Positions 50,701 to 63,790 of a stretch of 64,000 nt of DNA are shown piece after piece. How positions within the stretch are numbered: position 1 is the first letter of the stretch; each line of letters opens with the position of its first letter. The stretch comes from Sphagnum compactum (lineage: Eukaryota > Bryophyta > Sphagnopsida > Sphagnales): contig OZ234503.1 of assembly GCA_965153455.1 (NCBI GenBank), positions 1,674,001-1,738,000 of the forward strand, read 5' to 3'. The position numbers and the translations under genes were made by a program. Below the pieces are notes generated by a model. It saw nothing but the letters and a program-made list of their open reading frames with translations. It had not been told where the DNA came from and did not search any database.

Positions 50701-53700
50701 TTATTGGCATCTTTTCTTTTTCCAAATCAACCCTAGGTGGGTAACTATCCAGCTTGAGTAATGTTTTATACTCACATCAAACGTTGTTTGTGAGGACTTT
50801 TTTGGAAAAAGAAAGGGATTTGTTTTCCTCTAGGCTATGAATAAGCCCAAGAGAGTAAATCAAAATTCCAACTTATGTGCTAGAAGTTGTCATGGTCAGA
50901 TATTTGACCTTGACGGATTTTATTTGATTTTATCGTAAATGTGATTAGGATCGATCAAGTGTGCTCCATATGGTAGGCTAGGGTACATGTTAGCTTGACT
51001 CCAAGGATTTTAAAATGATTTTGCAGGTGTGACAAGGACTTAGATGGCCGCGTTACAAAGGAGGAGGTAAAAGAGGTATGTTGACTCTCAACCCAACACA
51101 ATACCCATCATCTCCATGTGTATACAATGATACCAGTCCAAAGAATGAAAAGTCACCAATCAGATTTTTGTTGTTAGTAGGACTTTGTTTGTTTTGCCAA
51201 CAAGAAAAGTGTATTTTTTTCATGGCCTTGGTCCCCACTTTTTTAGGCTTTTTCGTATGTGGGACAAGTGGCCAACGCTTCTGTTCCACTTGTAATTTGA
51301 AGCTTGAGTGGGGAACATGGGTTATGCTCTGGAAGAAGCCCTGGTAGTAAACCTTACCACTTGATGGAATGGCATCTCACCTTGTCAGGCTCAATCCATT
51401 CATGCGTGGAATGGGCCTTGTGGAGTGGACCCATTCCAAAGTATGTATATTGCAGAATTGGGTAGATTACGTACCTTGGCCCATTGAGACGTTTAATTGA
51501 CGTTGTTGTGGGATATCCTGCCCATAGGCAGGATGGAGCCCATGTTTCAGGGCCGGGTTTCCTTTAACTCCAGTGGGCATATCGGTACTAAAGACACACT
51601 ACTTTTTTCTGCCCCTGGCCCAGCTCAATGAGCTTTTAGGGTGGGCTTATACAGGAAGCCTCCTTGTGAGCTCAGCACCTGAGCAGACCATTGTTCCTCT
51701 TAAGGTCCAAGTAGGGGAAAAACAAATTCAGGGATCTTTATGGACGCAAATTGTGAGGACAAAGGCCGCAAAAGCATACTTGCTTGAAAACAGAGACAGT
51801 TTTCCATTGGGGACCCTTAGAACCTAATAAGTCATATTATGCAAGGTAACCGAGTCTTGAAACCCAACCCGCCCTTGGACCCCACCTGATTACTTAATCT
51901 TCTCCTTGGGAAAAACCCAAAGAGTCGGTGGACCAGGTCTGTGTGGGTGTTTTGAAAAAACAATTAAATTCATATTTTGAAAACCCAAATAGAGGTCCAC
52001 TAGGTATGTGTCATGGGTGTTTTGAAAAAAGTAAACTATGAGGTTCTATTCATATCCAAATGCCCATTCCCCAGAAGCCTATATTCACACTCCACCTACG
52101 ACTTTGATTGAATCCCAAGCTAAGCTATCAAATTTATTCTCATCTGAGACATTCGGTTTGTGTGAAAATTTTCATCACCAGGTGATCATGTTGAGCGCAT
52201 CCACAAATAAGCTTTCTAAACTGAAGGAGCAGGCTCAAGAGTTTGCGGAACTGATTATGGAGGAACTTGATAGCGAGGGTACCGGCTACATTGAGGTGAG
52301 CTCAATGAGAAAACACAGACCCATTTTGTTCCATATTAGGTACACAGTTTGGCTTCAAACTTTCACAATAGCAATGAAAGTAACAACATGTGGCCTCTCA
52401 TTGGGTAATGGCTAAAAAATGGTCTTTTTGAAGATTCAAACAAAACTAAAAGAAAGGATGAAACCTAGTACCATCATTTCTTATTATAAAATTCTAATAG
52501 TTATATTTTGAATACAAGATAAATTTTCTTAAAAAATACAGTTCAAGAATATATGTAAGTCTTGAGCTTATTACTCACACATTGGTTTCAAGTTCAAACC
52601 AAAAGATTACCTCAAAAATCATACAGTAATGTGAAATCTCTAAGTCCCTCTCAGTAGCAAAGCCAACAAATGACCAAGTAACCAAATTTGGGCTTAATGA
52701 ATTCAAGGCTGAATTCGGAACAAAGATGCATTATGATCAAATTATATGTACTAGATTGCTTGTATAAAGAATCTTGAAAAATGAAATTATCATGAAATTA
52801 ATAATAAAATAAATCTTTAGTTGAATTTTTTTATCCTCATATTAATCATTTAACAACACCTGTCATGATTATATTTATGATAATTTTGATAAACATTCAA
52901 ATCTGAACAACTAAGTTTGGCTTGCTTGCTTGCTTGCATGACAGTTGCGTCAACTAGAGACTTTGATGAGGGAAGTGGCAACAGGATTGCCACCAAAAGA
53001 CAGTGTGATCAGCAGCTTGAGGCCACCAAGATCCAAGTTGCACAGTTGGATAAAAAAGAGCAAGTATTTTTGGTTGGACAATTGGAAAAGGTTGTGGATT
53101 TTGTTTTTGTGGTTGGGTGCTTTAGCGGCTCTCTTCACATGGAAGTTCTTGCAATATCGGCACCGAAGTGGCTTCGCTGTGATGGGTTACTGTCTTTGTG
53201 TGGCCAAAGGCGCCGCAGAGACTCTCAAACTCAACATGGCACTCATCTTATTACCCATGTGTCGAAACACTATCACATGGGCAAGGTCCACTTGGCTCTC
53301 TAAAGTCATCCCCTTCGACAGCAACCTCCAATTCCATAAGGTATGGTGTATGATCCCAGTTAATGATGCATTCATTCATGCCCAGATCCCATTTCACAAC
53401 TCACAAGCTTCAACTTTTTGTAGCTTCCCCTTTCTAAAGAGCTGAAAATTTGCAGGAATCCCCTTGATAGTTGGAAGGGGAATCTCCATCTTTACTAAGG
53501 ACATCTCCATCTTTACTAAAGACATATTTCCATTAGATTATTCAATCACAGTTCAGCTTTCCATTATATATTTTTCCAACTACCTATGATCATGTAGTCA
53601 CCTCATAGCTCTACCAGTCAAACATTGATCACATGCAACAGCTATGAGAGTTATCAATCAAATATCTGTGACTCATCACAAAGAAACATCTATCTTTTGT

Positions 53701-56700
53701 TTGCATGGGAATGTGTTCTAAGGAGCTAAGAAAGCTAAGGAGATGCTTAGGAAGAAATGTAGATCACAAACGAGTTGAAGGTCCTAATAAAAAAACGAAA
53801 CACATTCTGTAGTTCAGAATAATAAGAACAACAAGAAGTTGAAGAAATAATTATTGTTTTTGTGGACTTTGCAATCCAGGTGGTGGCACTAGCAATCGTA
53901 TTTGGCGTATTTTTTCACGGAGGTTTACACATAACTTGTGATTTTCCAAGAATTGTGAATGCTAATTCAACCACATTCGACAACAGCATCGCTAGGGACT
54001 TTCATGATCACCGAAAACCCAACTACGGCCAAATCTTGGAAACGCCAGTGGGAGTGACAGGGATTTTGATGGTGATCATCATGTTTTTCGCGATGCTGCT
54101 TGCCACTCATTGGTTTCGCAAAAACTTGGTGAAGCTTCCATGGCCGTTTCACCGGATGACAGGCTTCAATGCCTTTTGGTATTCACACCACCTCTTCACC
54201 ATCGTCTATGTGTTGCTCATTGTGCACTCCATGGAGCTCATCTTAACTCATTCCTGGCGCCAGAAAACTGTACGTCCCTTCTTCAAACTTCACCTATACC
54301 TATCATCACATTCACCACTTATATGTATATGCATAAACTGCATCAATCCAGTTCCATTCATAAAAGAAAGATGTCACTTTGTGATGAGTGATAGTTTGTC
54401 TCAAAACTTGCATTTGGTCAATTTTTGACCTGTAGAACTTAGAGCTATGAGCTGCAAACTATGATCATAGCTACTGCTTACTTGTTAAGTTTTGAGTGAA
54501 ATTTTATCCAATTCTTTGAATCCTGAACTCACTTTAATACTACTTGATAGATTGCTGCTAATGGGTTTTGTGGGTGCTTGATCATGAATGATCATTTTTT
54601 TTTTGCAGACATGGATGTACCTCACAGTTCCTCTTGTGTTGTACATATCTGAGAGGATTTTGAGATTATTTAGAGCTGGGCACTTGCATAAGGTGGATGT
54701 TGTGAAGGCATCTATCTATCCTGGCAATGTGTTGGCTATACATATGACGAAGCCCGAGGGATTCAGATACAAAAGTGGGATGTACCTCTTTCTTCAATGT
54801 CGGCAGATTTCACCCTTTGAGTGGTAAGACTACATTATTCATATCTAGCTCTACAATTGTTCAACACAAAACAAAAATAGTACTGCAAGCACATGAATCC
54901 CCTAGGTACCCATAAACAAATTTGTATATGACTTGCAGGTTTTCTTTTTTCCAAGTTCCTAGATTGCATCTACCCTTGATCCATAGTTATTTATGCATTG
55001 ATGAGTACTTCAAGATTTGCACAGATTGATCCTACCTACTACTTCAAATTTTGATAATATTGTTCAAGGATGAAGCTCAAAAAATTGTGTAGATTATATG
55101 GTAATCGTATTGCATTGGAAATTTTGTACAACAATTACACAAGTTTGTGACTAGTTGCTACTACTGATTTATAATTAATGTGAACTCAATGTTGTATGAT
55201 TCTGTTGGAACAATGGGTGACAGGCATCCTTTCTCCATCACATCTGCACCAGGAGATCCATTTTTGAGTGTGCATATACGAACTCTAGGGGATTGGACAA
55301 AAGAACTGAAGGAAATCTTCTCAAAAGTATATATTGAAATCTCCTTAGAATTTTCTTTTGTTGAGGATCAACATTTCATTCTTTTGATCGTCGTGATGCA
55401 ATTGCAGGGTCCACTACAATTACATGTCCTAGATAGACTTCTTAAATCAAATTTCCATAACTATAAAACATAGTTCTTGAATAATTTCAAGCTTGTCTTT
55501 GAAGTACAAAATTTTTGCTCATTCTGTGTTTGTAAAATTCTGCAGGCTAATGGTGGTATACCTCATGTGCAAATTGTGAATGACTTAGAACTCAGTGGAG
55601 AGTTATCTTTGGCCACAAGGTAAGAGTTGGAATCTTTTCAAGACCTTCATCACAACTGCAATTTTTCACATTAGAATGAAATGTTTCTTAAAGATTCTAT
55701 AATGTTTCATGCAATTCTAGAACTATTCAATATGCTTTAGCTAGATTATTATACTCATCTAGTTTCATGATTGCCCTTGGTTTTTCTGCAGGTTCCCAAG
55801 GTTGAGCATAGATGGGCCATATGGAGCTCCTGCTCAAGATTATTTGAAGTATGATATGTTGTTGCTTGTGGGTCTTGGTATTGGAGCAACACCATTCATT
55901 AGCATCATGAAAGACATGCTTAATCATATCAAGATGGCTGAACAGGTAGGTAACAACTCCATAATATTCTTGTCCCAAGCCCCATCTAATTTTGCATACA
56001 TTTGCCAAAGTTGTTTTGGTCGTTTATGAAATTTTTGAAAGAAATACAGTTTGAATCACATCCCAAATTGTGCAACATACCAATGACCAAATTTCCCCAA
56101 ATTCTTAAATCTTCAAATCTTGTTAAGCAAATTCTTAAACTTTCAGATTTTATATTGGCATGTTGTGTGAATTGGTTTGCATTGCAACTTGGATACATGT
56201 GCAGCTAGAGATTGTCGCATCACCTTATGGTAGCCCACTTCAAGGAAATCCTCCAAAGAGGAAAGCTAGGAAATCACGATGTGCTTCAAATGCTCTATTC
56301 TATTGGGTGACACGAGAGCAAGGATCCTTTGATTGGTTTAGAAGAGTTATGCGAGAAGTTGAAGAAATTGATACCAAGGTACAAAATACTCTTTCAACCC
56401 CAATCCCTCTATGCTGTACTGCAATATAAGGATTTGCTTACATTAAGCTATGTTTCTAAAATTTATTGCTGATATTTTTTCATTCAAGGTAGTCTTGGAC
56501 TGCTGCAATTTGTGCAAAATTGCATTTCTTATAAGTGAAGAATTACAAATTAGAAAAAACAATAGAAACTCATTTCAAATTGGGTTGTTAAATATGTTTT
56601 CTCATTTTGCAGGGTGCTATAGAAATGCACAACTATTTAACTAGCATTTATGAAGAGGGAGATGCAAGGTCTTCGTTGGTCACGATGTTACAAGCCTTGC

Positions 56701-57267
56701 ACCATGCTAAAAATGGTGTAGACTTTGTATCTGGCACTCGGGTGCGTAATAGGACATGCATAAATGTTCCATTTGTTTTGGGGTTCATTTTTATTAGACT
56801 CCCTAGTCATTTTTTTTGCAATGAAGAACAAGTTTAGGCTACTACAAGTTGATATACCATATAGCTAATGAGCCTTCGTGTACTTTGTTTTTGCAACAAA
56901 CCAGGCCCGAACACATTTTGGAAGACCAAACTGGAAACGAGTATTCTCAAATTTAGCAACTACTCAAAAGGACAAGACAATAGGTAAGAAGTACATTCTT
57001 TCATGCAACTCACTTCTTATTTCAATCAATTGTAAGTCATCAATTGATATTAGAGCTTGACTTAATTAGACTTCACATCATGTGCCCATCTAATTTGTAT
57101 AACAACTTTGTTGCTTTAAGGAGCTCACTTGTCATTCTTTCCATGGGTCATCTGCAGGGGTCTTCTACTGTGGACCAGCAGCTCTTGGAAAGGAACTTGA
57201 CTTATTATCAAAAACATTCACACAAAAGTCATCCACAAAGTTTGATTTCCACAAGGAGAACTTCTGA
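47706..57267 (+). CDS. RBOH: Respiratory burst oxidase homolog (NADPH oxidase, RBOH), 14 coding exons, 1017 aa
   Basis: The product moves electrons from cytosolic NADPH through FAD and two hemes to external oxygen, making superoxide at the plasma membrane. Exons: 47706-48597, 48937-49111, 51027-51075, 52182-52295, 52945-53340, 53880-54269, 54609-54823, 55224-55326, 55546-55619, 55792-55945, 56205-56378, 56613-56741, 56905-56983, 57158-57267. All introns are GT-AG and all phases fit, giving one frame to TGA. The N-terminal ~300 residues are Ser-rich with kinase-type sites (KLGRTVS, LRRSAS). EF hand 1 is canonical ([12 protein letters not shown], 358-369); EF hand 2 (from D402) is degenerate. 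Heme ligands fit H541/H555 and H645/H658, spaced 14 and 13. HPFSIT (745-750) is the FAD site; [13 protein letters not shown] (829-841) and YCGP (985-988) are NADPH-binding motifs. It ends in FDFHKENF as plant RBOHs do. Length is slightly above the usual 850-950. The first ATG follows an in-frame TAA. Which paralog it is cannot be said. Confidence 0.95.
50225..50355. mobile_element. 131-bp MITE-like element in intron 2 of the oxidase gene
   Basis: The left arm begins ATTGGGTTACTTGGTAATCA and the right arm, reverse-complemented, begins ATTGGGTCACTTGATGGTCA; both continue with GGCTAAC and a T/C-rich run ending in TTTCCCC. Terminal repeats are about 35 bp with a few mismatches. A related half (GATCAGGCTAATTTCCCC) lies upstream near 50084. 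It is spliced out with the intron, so effects on the gene would be indirect. Confidence 0.6.
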
Positions 57268-60039
57268 GTACAAAAATCCATGTACAATAATCAATATAGA
57301 CATGAAACTTCAGCAAACTTCAAGCAAGAGATGATCAAGATTATATTAGCTCACATTTTGAGTACAAAATGAACATCAAATTTTAAGAATGGAAGAAGAG
57401 ATCATTGAACGTTGGGTTTTGGATATTGCCATCCCAGTTGAGAAAAAAGAGCACAAGCGCTCTCAAGAGCTCTTGAGCTAATTTAGTTCAACAATTTTAT
57501 TTTATTTTCAAATTACACAAGAGAAACACCTCTTGAGGCACCCCATGTACCATAATGAGGTTAACCACTACCACCAAGTTTCTATTCTCTAGACACTTGA
57601 AATGTAGGGCTATGGGCATTCATTCATGTTTCAGCAACACCCAATTGTGGCTATTCACTAATGCTATGTGATCAACTCATACAGTATCCTACTTCCATTC
57701 TCCATGCACAATTTTTTTGTAGTCATGTCATGTTTTTTATCCCCCCAAAAGGTCTTCAAAGACATAGGGTTAGCTTTTTTGTGAGAATTTCAAACTTTGT
57801 TGGTACAAGTACCTTTCAACAACATTTAGGAGGAGCAATGAGGGACATTTCCATATGGCAAAGGTTGCAATTAAAAGACAAGAAGGGTTGCAATATTCAA
57901 TGACCACAGACTATCAGCAAATTTTCCTTGATTATGTTGCCACAATCATTTTATACAACATGCTTCAAAGAATTTCCTATGCATGAATGAATCTCATGAG
58001 TTAAGGAGCAGGAGTGGAAAATATCTATGAACAGTTCATTTGATCCAAGATTTTTAGCAACATTTCCTATTTGAATTGGTGTTCGTTGACCCTTCCATTT
58101 GGCCTTCTATGACTACCTTGCACTAGGGGTTGGGTAAGATGTGAAAAATTTGTGCTTTCACTATGTTGGGGCTTGTCTCATTATATTTCAATCCTAATTG
58201 TATGGATTAGTTTTTCATCCAGACATGTAGCAATGGCGGTTTCTTATTAGGTTGGGTTTGACTTTTCTTTCATAATCATGCTTTAGAACACATAAGATGG
58301 TGAAAATCTGTGTTTTGTGGACAAGTTGGGTTTGGGAGGCCACACATTTCATGCTTAGTCCTATCCCATATGGTTGTTTTTGTTTGACTGCAATTTGGGT
58401 TTGGGAGGCCACAAATTTCATTTTTAATCCTTTCACATGTGTTGCTTTCTACACTTTGTCAATTTGTTCACAGGGGCAATTGGACCCGAAATCAAAGTGT
58501 CTTGTTGGGTCACAGTGAGCACTTCTTGATTCCAAGACAATATTGCTTGAAAGTTGTTAATAATTGAACAAGAGACTCTTATGTGATGTGAAACCTCCAC
58601 ATTGAATGCATCAAAGTTGGAAGCTTTAGATGGGTAGTTATGACCCACACTCAATATCAATGATCCCTACACTAAGGAGAAGAAGAGAATACAAAGAACC
58701 GAAGTTGGTTGGATTACTTTCCATGTGTTAATTAAGTTTGTTGTAATCTAATTACATGCATGTCAATCAATTGTCACCTTGGCACAAATTTTTGGTTCTT
58801 ACTAATTTGTGGACAATTCTTGTGTGGGTAGATGAGCAAGCAATTTAGGCCTTGTTTACTTGTAAAATGTTTGGTGCCAGTTGTCTTGCATTGTTGGGGC
58901 ATATCATATTTTTTTAACTCCCTTCAAGTTCATCCAATCTGTGGATTGACTTTACAGGAGGAATTATAACAAAGAAGATCAAGTTTGTTTTAGATTGTCC
59001 AACCTCTTCTTATTGAAGGGTCAATTTTGTTTCTGTTTTGTGCAGACATGCCTCATTACATGAATGTGACCTTTTGGATGATTTACGGAATGGAACTATG
59101 AGTACCACCCCAGCATGGGTAGTAGATTCTTGATCATACTATAGAAGACCGAATTTGATAAGATCTGAAATTGTAAGCAGAAAGGCATGCACAGCTTGTG
59201 TAGAGGCTTGAAAGTTCAGATCTGAAACAAGTGTCAAATTGGGTGTTTGTGCACCATGTATGGTTTGAACCTAGGTATTGAAGGTCAATACGTAGATATT
59301 TAGGCCCTTGAACTTGGAAAATATTGTGCAGAAATCAAACTATTTGAGAAGATTATATGGCACTACACCAAACTCTAGTTTGTCCAGTTAAATGTCTCAT
59401 CTCTTAAGGAATTCCTCAACGACGACAACAAACACCTTGATGAAATCAAGTGCAGCATATTGGGCATTGTTTGGGAAGGAATTCCATTATACCAAATATA
59501 CCTTTACAAGAAGGGGTTAAGAACAACTCATGGGACAACACAAGTTATGAGAATTCATGTTGTGGAAGTAGTTTTGGCAGATATTAGAATGGTTTTTAAA
59601 TTGATGTGTGCAGCTGCTTTGGCATGATGAATGATGGTTTTCTAAAGCTCCTAACAGGTCTAAGACCAGCCAGAGGATTTGCCAAAAAATTTCAAAAATT
59701 GACAATTTAGCAAGCATTGTCCATCATCACATATTTACACCACAACTAAAGATGCATCCCAAGCCCCAAGTGATCCTCAAGACCCAAGCCCAACTGATCC
59801 TCGTCAGGTTGTAATTGGAATAGCCTAAATCGAAACAACTTTGACCCCTTTGAATGTTACAACCTCACCTCAGATGCCTGTGAACGATGCTCTTGTGCAA
59901 AGATGCATTGAGCATTTTCTCCAGAAGTGGTAAGATAGTTTTCCAGGTGCTACTTCAGTTACTCAGTTTTTTCTTTGTTTTGGCTACCTCGCACTGTAGG
60001 TATTGAGTTTTCTTATAAGGACGTTTTTTGTTTGGCATT
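57268..60039. other. 3' flank of the oxidase gene, no further gene recognised
   Basis: The oxidase 3' untranslated region must start here, but no strong poly-A signal stands out. A 69-bp duplication at 58311-58448 is listed separately. CACTACACCAAACTC at 59361 matches the first 12 bases of the terminus at 27424. A 28-codon open exon-like stretch after GTGCAG near 59046 ends in TGA at about 59134 and was not identified. Confidence 0.4.
58311..58448 (+). repeat. 69-bp tandem duplication
   Basis: TTGGGTTTGGGAGGCCACA occurs at 58326 and again at 58395, followed by ATTTCAT and TCCT in both copies. Confidence 0.85.
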
Positions 60040-60615
60040 GTAGGCGTTGAACCTGCCCGGTTGGCTGGCAAACCTGAGCCTGCAGTGGCACCCACTGGGG
60101 CGATAAGTGTGGACCAGTGGAACGGGTTCATTACGATTGGGATGGCGGAACAGTACGAAGACAAGGGTCTTAGCGGTCAGATCAGCAACTTGCAGGGAGA
60201 TATGTTGCAGAGCCGGGATTTGTTCAAAAATTGCATGGAGCGGCTTAGAGGGTGCAAGGAGGAGAAAACCCAAGAGAAGCTAACCATGCACAAGCGGCGG
60301 CGGCCTTGGAGAACAAGGTGGTGCAGCTGAATCAGAAAATGGAAAAGAAGGAGAAGGAATTGTCAGAGAGAATTGAAATTTTGAACATGGAGAAAGAGCA
60401 AAAACAGTTGCAGAAAGAGATGCAGGACATGTGTGAGCACTACCGGAGCGAGGTAGAGTTCTCTGATAAGGTGAAGAGGAGTGTGGCCCTCACTGAAGCC
60501 TGAAAGAGAGCGCTGCATGACTTAGGGAAAGCGAAGGGGAAAAATGAGACTTAGTTTGAGCACTTTGAGGCAGTGTCTCTAGACGACCACCTTCAAAACA
60601 GGGAGGCTTGGATTA
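60040..60615 (+). pseudogene. Coiled-coil protein relic, unidentified
   Basis: After a TTGTAG acceptor-like site, one frame encodes a Pro/Ala-rich start (KPEPAVAPTGAISVDQWNGF), then MAEQYEDKGLSGQISNLQ and MERLRGCKEE. Near 60255-60300 the frame shifts and continues as ALENKVVQLNQKMEKKEKEL, EKEQKQLQKEMQDMCEHYRS and VEFSDKVKRS. TGA (60501-60503) and TAG interrupt it, after which LDDHLQNREAW follows in the same frame. The charged heptad-like middle predicts a long coiled coil. It is GC-richer than its surroundings. I have a vague memory of similar multicopy proteins in mosses but cannot name the family. Confidence 0.5.
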
Positions 60616-61495
60616 TAATCTTCAAGTTTGCGTGTTCGCCAGATTTTTTGACGATGAATTTCAGCATCTGCAGGTTTAGTCAATCTGATTGCGTAAGTTT
60701 TGGAATTGAACAAGCCATAGAGGTTCAGCTCACTAGACCAGGTGATGAGCTTAAATGCATTCGAGATGCAAGGCTTCATCTCATCTTATTTTGGCATGTG
60801 CTGGTAGGTGGAAAATCCACTTAACATTGATCCTGTGTGAGTGTTTCAGTTCCATAGTACACCAGGTTCAAGTCCAAATACTGAAGAAACCATCATACAG
60901 ATACTACTAACACCATCTTTGGTTGGTGTTTGAATGTCTTCATGACATGTGCTTGACTTTATTCACTGAGGGCACCAAGCTTTGTGTTACTCATGTGTGT
61001 AAGCCTCATCAATTTACCACTGAATCCAAGCTAAGTGATGCCTTTCTTTTATGCTGACTTAATGAAGTGTAAAGCATTGAGATGACTTTTGGTTGTTGGG
61101 CGTGTCTGTTCTTCATGTTTGCTGATAGATATTTAGTGATTGACCCACTTTGGTGTCTCAAAGCCCAGTTGCTTTTGGAACAAATCCAGCATTCAAACAA
61201 TCTCCCCTCATATGCTCATTATGGGCAAAGACAGTGGTGTGCTTTGTTTAATTTCACCACTTCTCTAGAAATCACATATAGTAACCACTTACATTTCATC
61301 AGATACTGCTGCTGTCCTCGGGGGAAAAGCTAGGGTTACAAAGGGAGGGGCAGATGGTAGGCAGAGACAGAAATCTAGACATTCTGAGTTCTTTTGTGTG
61401 TCACTCTGTACTAGACAGTAAATTAGCTATGTCTCTTGAATGTTACCCAACATCAAGACCAAGTCTTTCTGTTGGTGGTAGAGATCTGACAGAAC
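60616..61495. other. Intergenic, nothing recognised
   Basis: Short open frames on both strands, no repeat or domain seen. Confidence 0.4.
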
Positions 61496-63790
61496 TCTAG
61501 GATGCAAATTTTGTATAAATGCTTTGCCCAGATTTTGAATGAATTAGTTTCTGCACTTCAAGGGTGTGCTTAGTTGAGGATGCAGACACTTTGCAGACTG
61601 CTAGCAAGTGCCTTAATATACAAGCTGACCTCAGAAAATGGAGAACCGATGCACACTTTACACATTGGCAACAAGTGCCTTTGGACACAATCAGACCTCA
61701 GAAAGCAGGCAATGAATGGGGTCTCATCTGATGAGTTTGGCATTGGCCATAATTTGGAAGCGTGTCCAACAGGGTACAGCCAATAACCTAATACTCAGCA
61801 GATTTCCTAAGGGTGTGAAGTCCCTCAACTGTCAAAGCCATTGTGTCTGCACAAATGGATTCACTGTTCTAGTTTTCAGCACACAAATTGCTACTGTGTT
61901 TCTTTGATCTCTGTAAGTTTCTATCCATTGCTGTTGGACTAGTTTCTAGGTAGCTTTTTCCCATATTTTCAAAGACAATACTTGCACCCAAGCTTTGCAG
62001 TTTGTCTTGGGTTATTTGAGTTCTTTTCAGTCCCAGGATTACTTTCCTCAGGTGCATTTCTTTGCAAGTATCTTCTTCAATAGCAGGATCTGGTAGGACG
62101 TGTTTATAATCGTTCTGACAAATCTCTATGCTTTCAGACTGCTGAATTGCTGGGCAACTGGTCTTCAAGTTGATGGATTTAAACATTATTGTTCAAGGGC
62201 TAAAAGGACCATTGTGATGTATATGACCCAGCACAGTTTTGTAAGAACGACAGTTCAGAGTCAAGGTCCAAAAGCTTATGTCAATGACATCTGACAATGT
62301 GCTGGTGCTGGTGCTTGTTTGCTGCAGCAAAGGCAACTCCTGGAAGTAATCAAGGACACAGTTCTAGCACAGCTTGCTTACAAGTTCCCATCTCAGGTAA
62401 TGATGGACTGCTCATGAAATTCCTTTTTCTCTCAGCATTCTTCAGAGACATCAAGTACTTTTGTGCTTCAAAAATAGTCATGTGAACCTTCAAATGTGGG
62501 TTAATGAACTTGCTTTTGGGAGCAGGAAATTGAAATTTTGGAAAGTGCCTGAGACCCATTGGTAGTGGTTTTTGAGCTTGTGTTCTATGCATCCAGAGGA
62601 TAGCCTACTATGCTGGTAGATTGTTTCCTCCTCTGGATCCAGATCACCATAACTCTGTGTGGTAAGTGGGAGCTGGTAAAGCAATCATCTGGTCAGTGAC
62701 GTAAGCAACTCCCTGTGAACAAGGGTGGTGGACTGTCTTTCCACTGCAATATATGGATGCAAAGATAGGACAATGCACAATGATTTTCTCTGAAATACTC
62801 TCCATCCCAGCCATGGGTAATACACTAGTTCTGCATTCTTTTGGTTCACAGTAGGGGTATGGTTGCAGGTGCAAATAGTTGATATGTTGTGTGGAACTCC
62901 AGACAAGGATGCTTGCCAGGAAATAGTCTGACAGTGCACAGGTGGTGGGGGTACATTTTGAAAAGACAGGTGGTTGGAAGATCACACTACCAGACACCAA
63001 CCTGAATGATGTCAGTGACCAAGCTGCTGACCTCATAGTTGTATACCTTGCAAAATAAGGGCGTTTTAGAAGCCCAAGTTTTTAGACTATCAATTTTCCC
63101 AAAATTGTTTTGACCTTCCATCCAATAGCTTACCATTAATCCAAGCAACAAGTTAGTTTTCTCACTCAAAATTACTCATATACATATTCAAGTAGTTATG
63201 GGTACTCACCAGAATCAGTCTCTTGCTCATCCTCATGTGATCACATTTGGTGTCAATGAAGGTCTGGTGATGGCCATGGCAGAAATGGAAGAGGAAGCCA
63301 CTATACCAAACAGGTGACTACTGGCAAGGCTTGTCCTGGTCGGACAGGAGGCTCACAGTCTATTGAGTGGTGGCCTTCTAGTCGAATGCAATGACAGATC
63401 CAAGTTCTGGAATCTGCCAGAGCCTGAGGTGGGTCCAAGAACAGCATATTAAGTTATTTTATTTGCAGTGGATTACAGGAACTGAACAAGTGAATCAAGT
63501 TGTAGTGAACACACTCTTTCACTGTAGGTGAAGTATAGGTATTAATGATCACTTGGGTCTTGTCTCCGATTTTGATCAGCAACCTCTTCAATAATTCTAT
63601 AAATGGGACAACACAGAAAATAGCCTGTGAATTGACTGACAGTGTTTCTGAATATGTGGGAATTTGCAGGTAAATTTCTGTCAAAGATTTTTGGATCAAG
63701 ACCAGGTCCAGATGTGCACAAAAGATTGGCCAATGTCATTGCAGGACAGGATGAGGGAGCAGTGGTGAGCCAGGCCGTCCTCGCAATTCT
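61496..63790 (+). other. Cluster of exon-like open segments, product unknown
   Basis: Several stretches read as plausible coding exons with splice-like borders. 62328-62396 (CAG acceptor, GTAATG donor, 23 codons, with VIKDTVLAQLAYKF) joins in phase to 62597-62661 (GRLFPPLDPDHHNSVW, GTAAGT donor). 63213-63313 encodes HPHVITFGVNEGLVMAMAE and ends at a GTGACT donor. Around 63670-63780 is GKFLSKIFGSRPGPDVHKRL and GQDEGAVVSQAV. Between them, 62660-63050 reads through one frame with stops (for example EKTGGWKITLPDTNLNDVSD). Phases agree only for the first pair, so this may be a decayed gene or one with missing exons. I do not recognise the protein. Confidence 0.3.
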
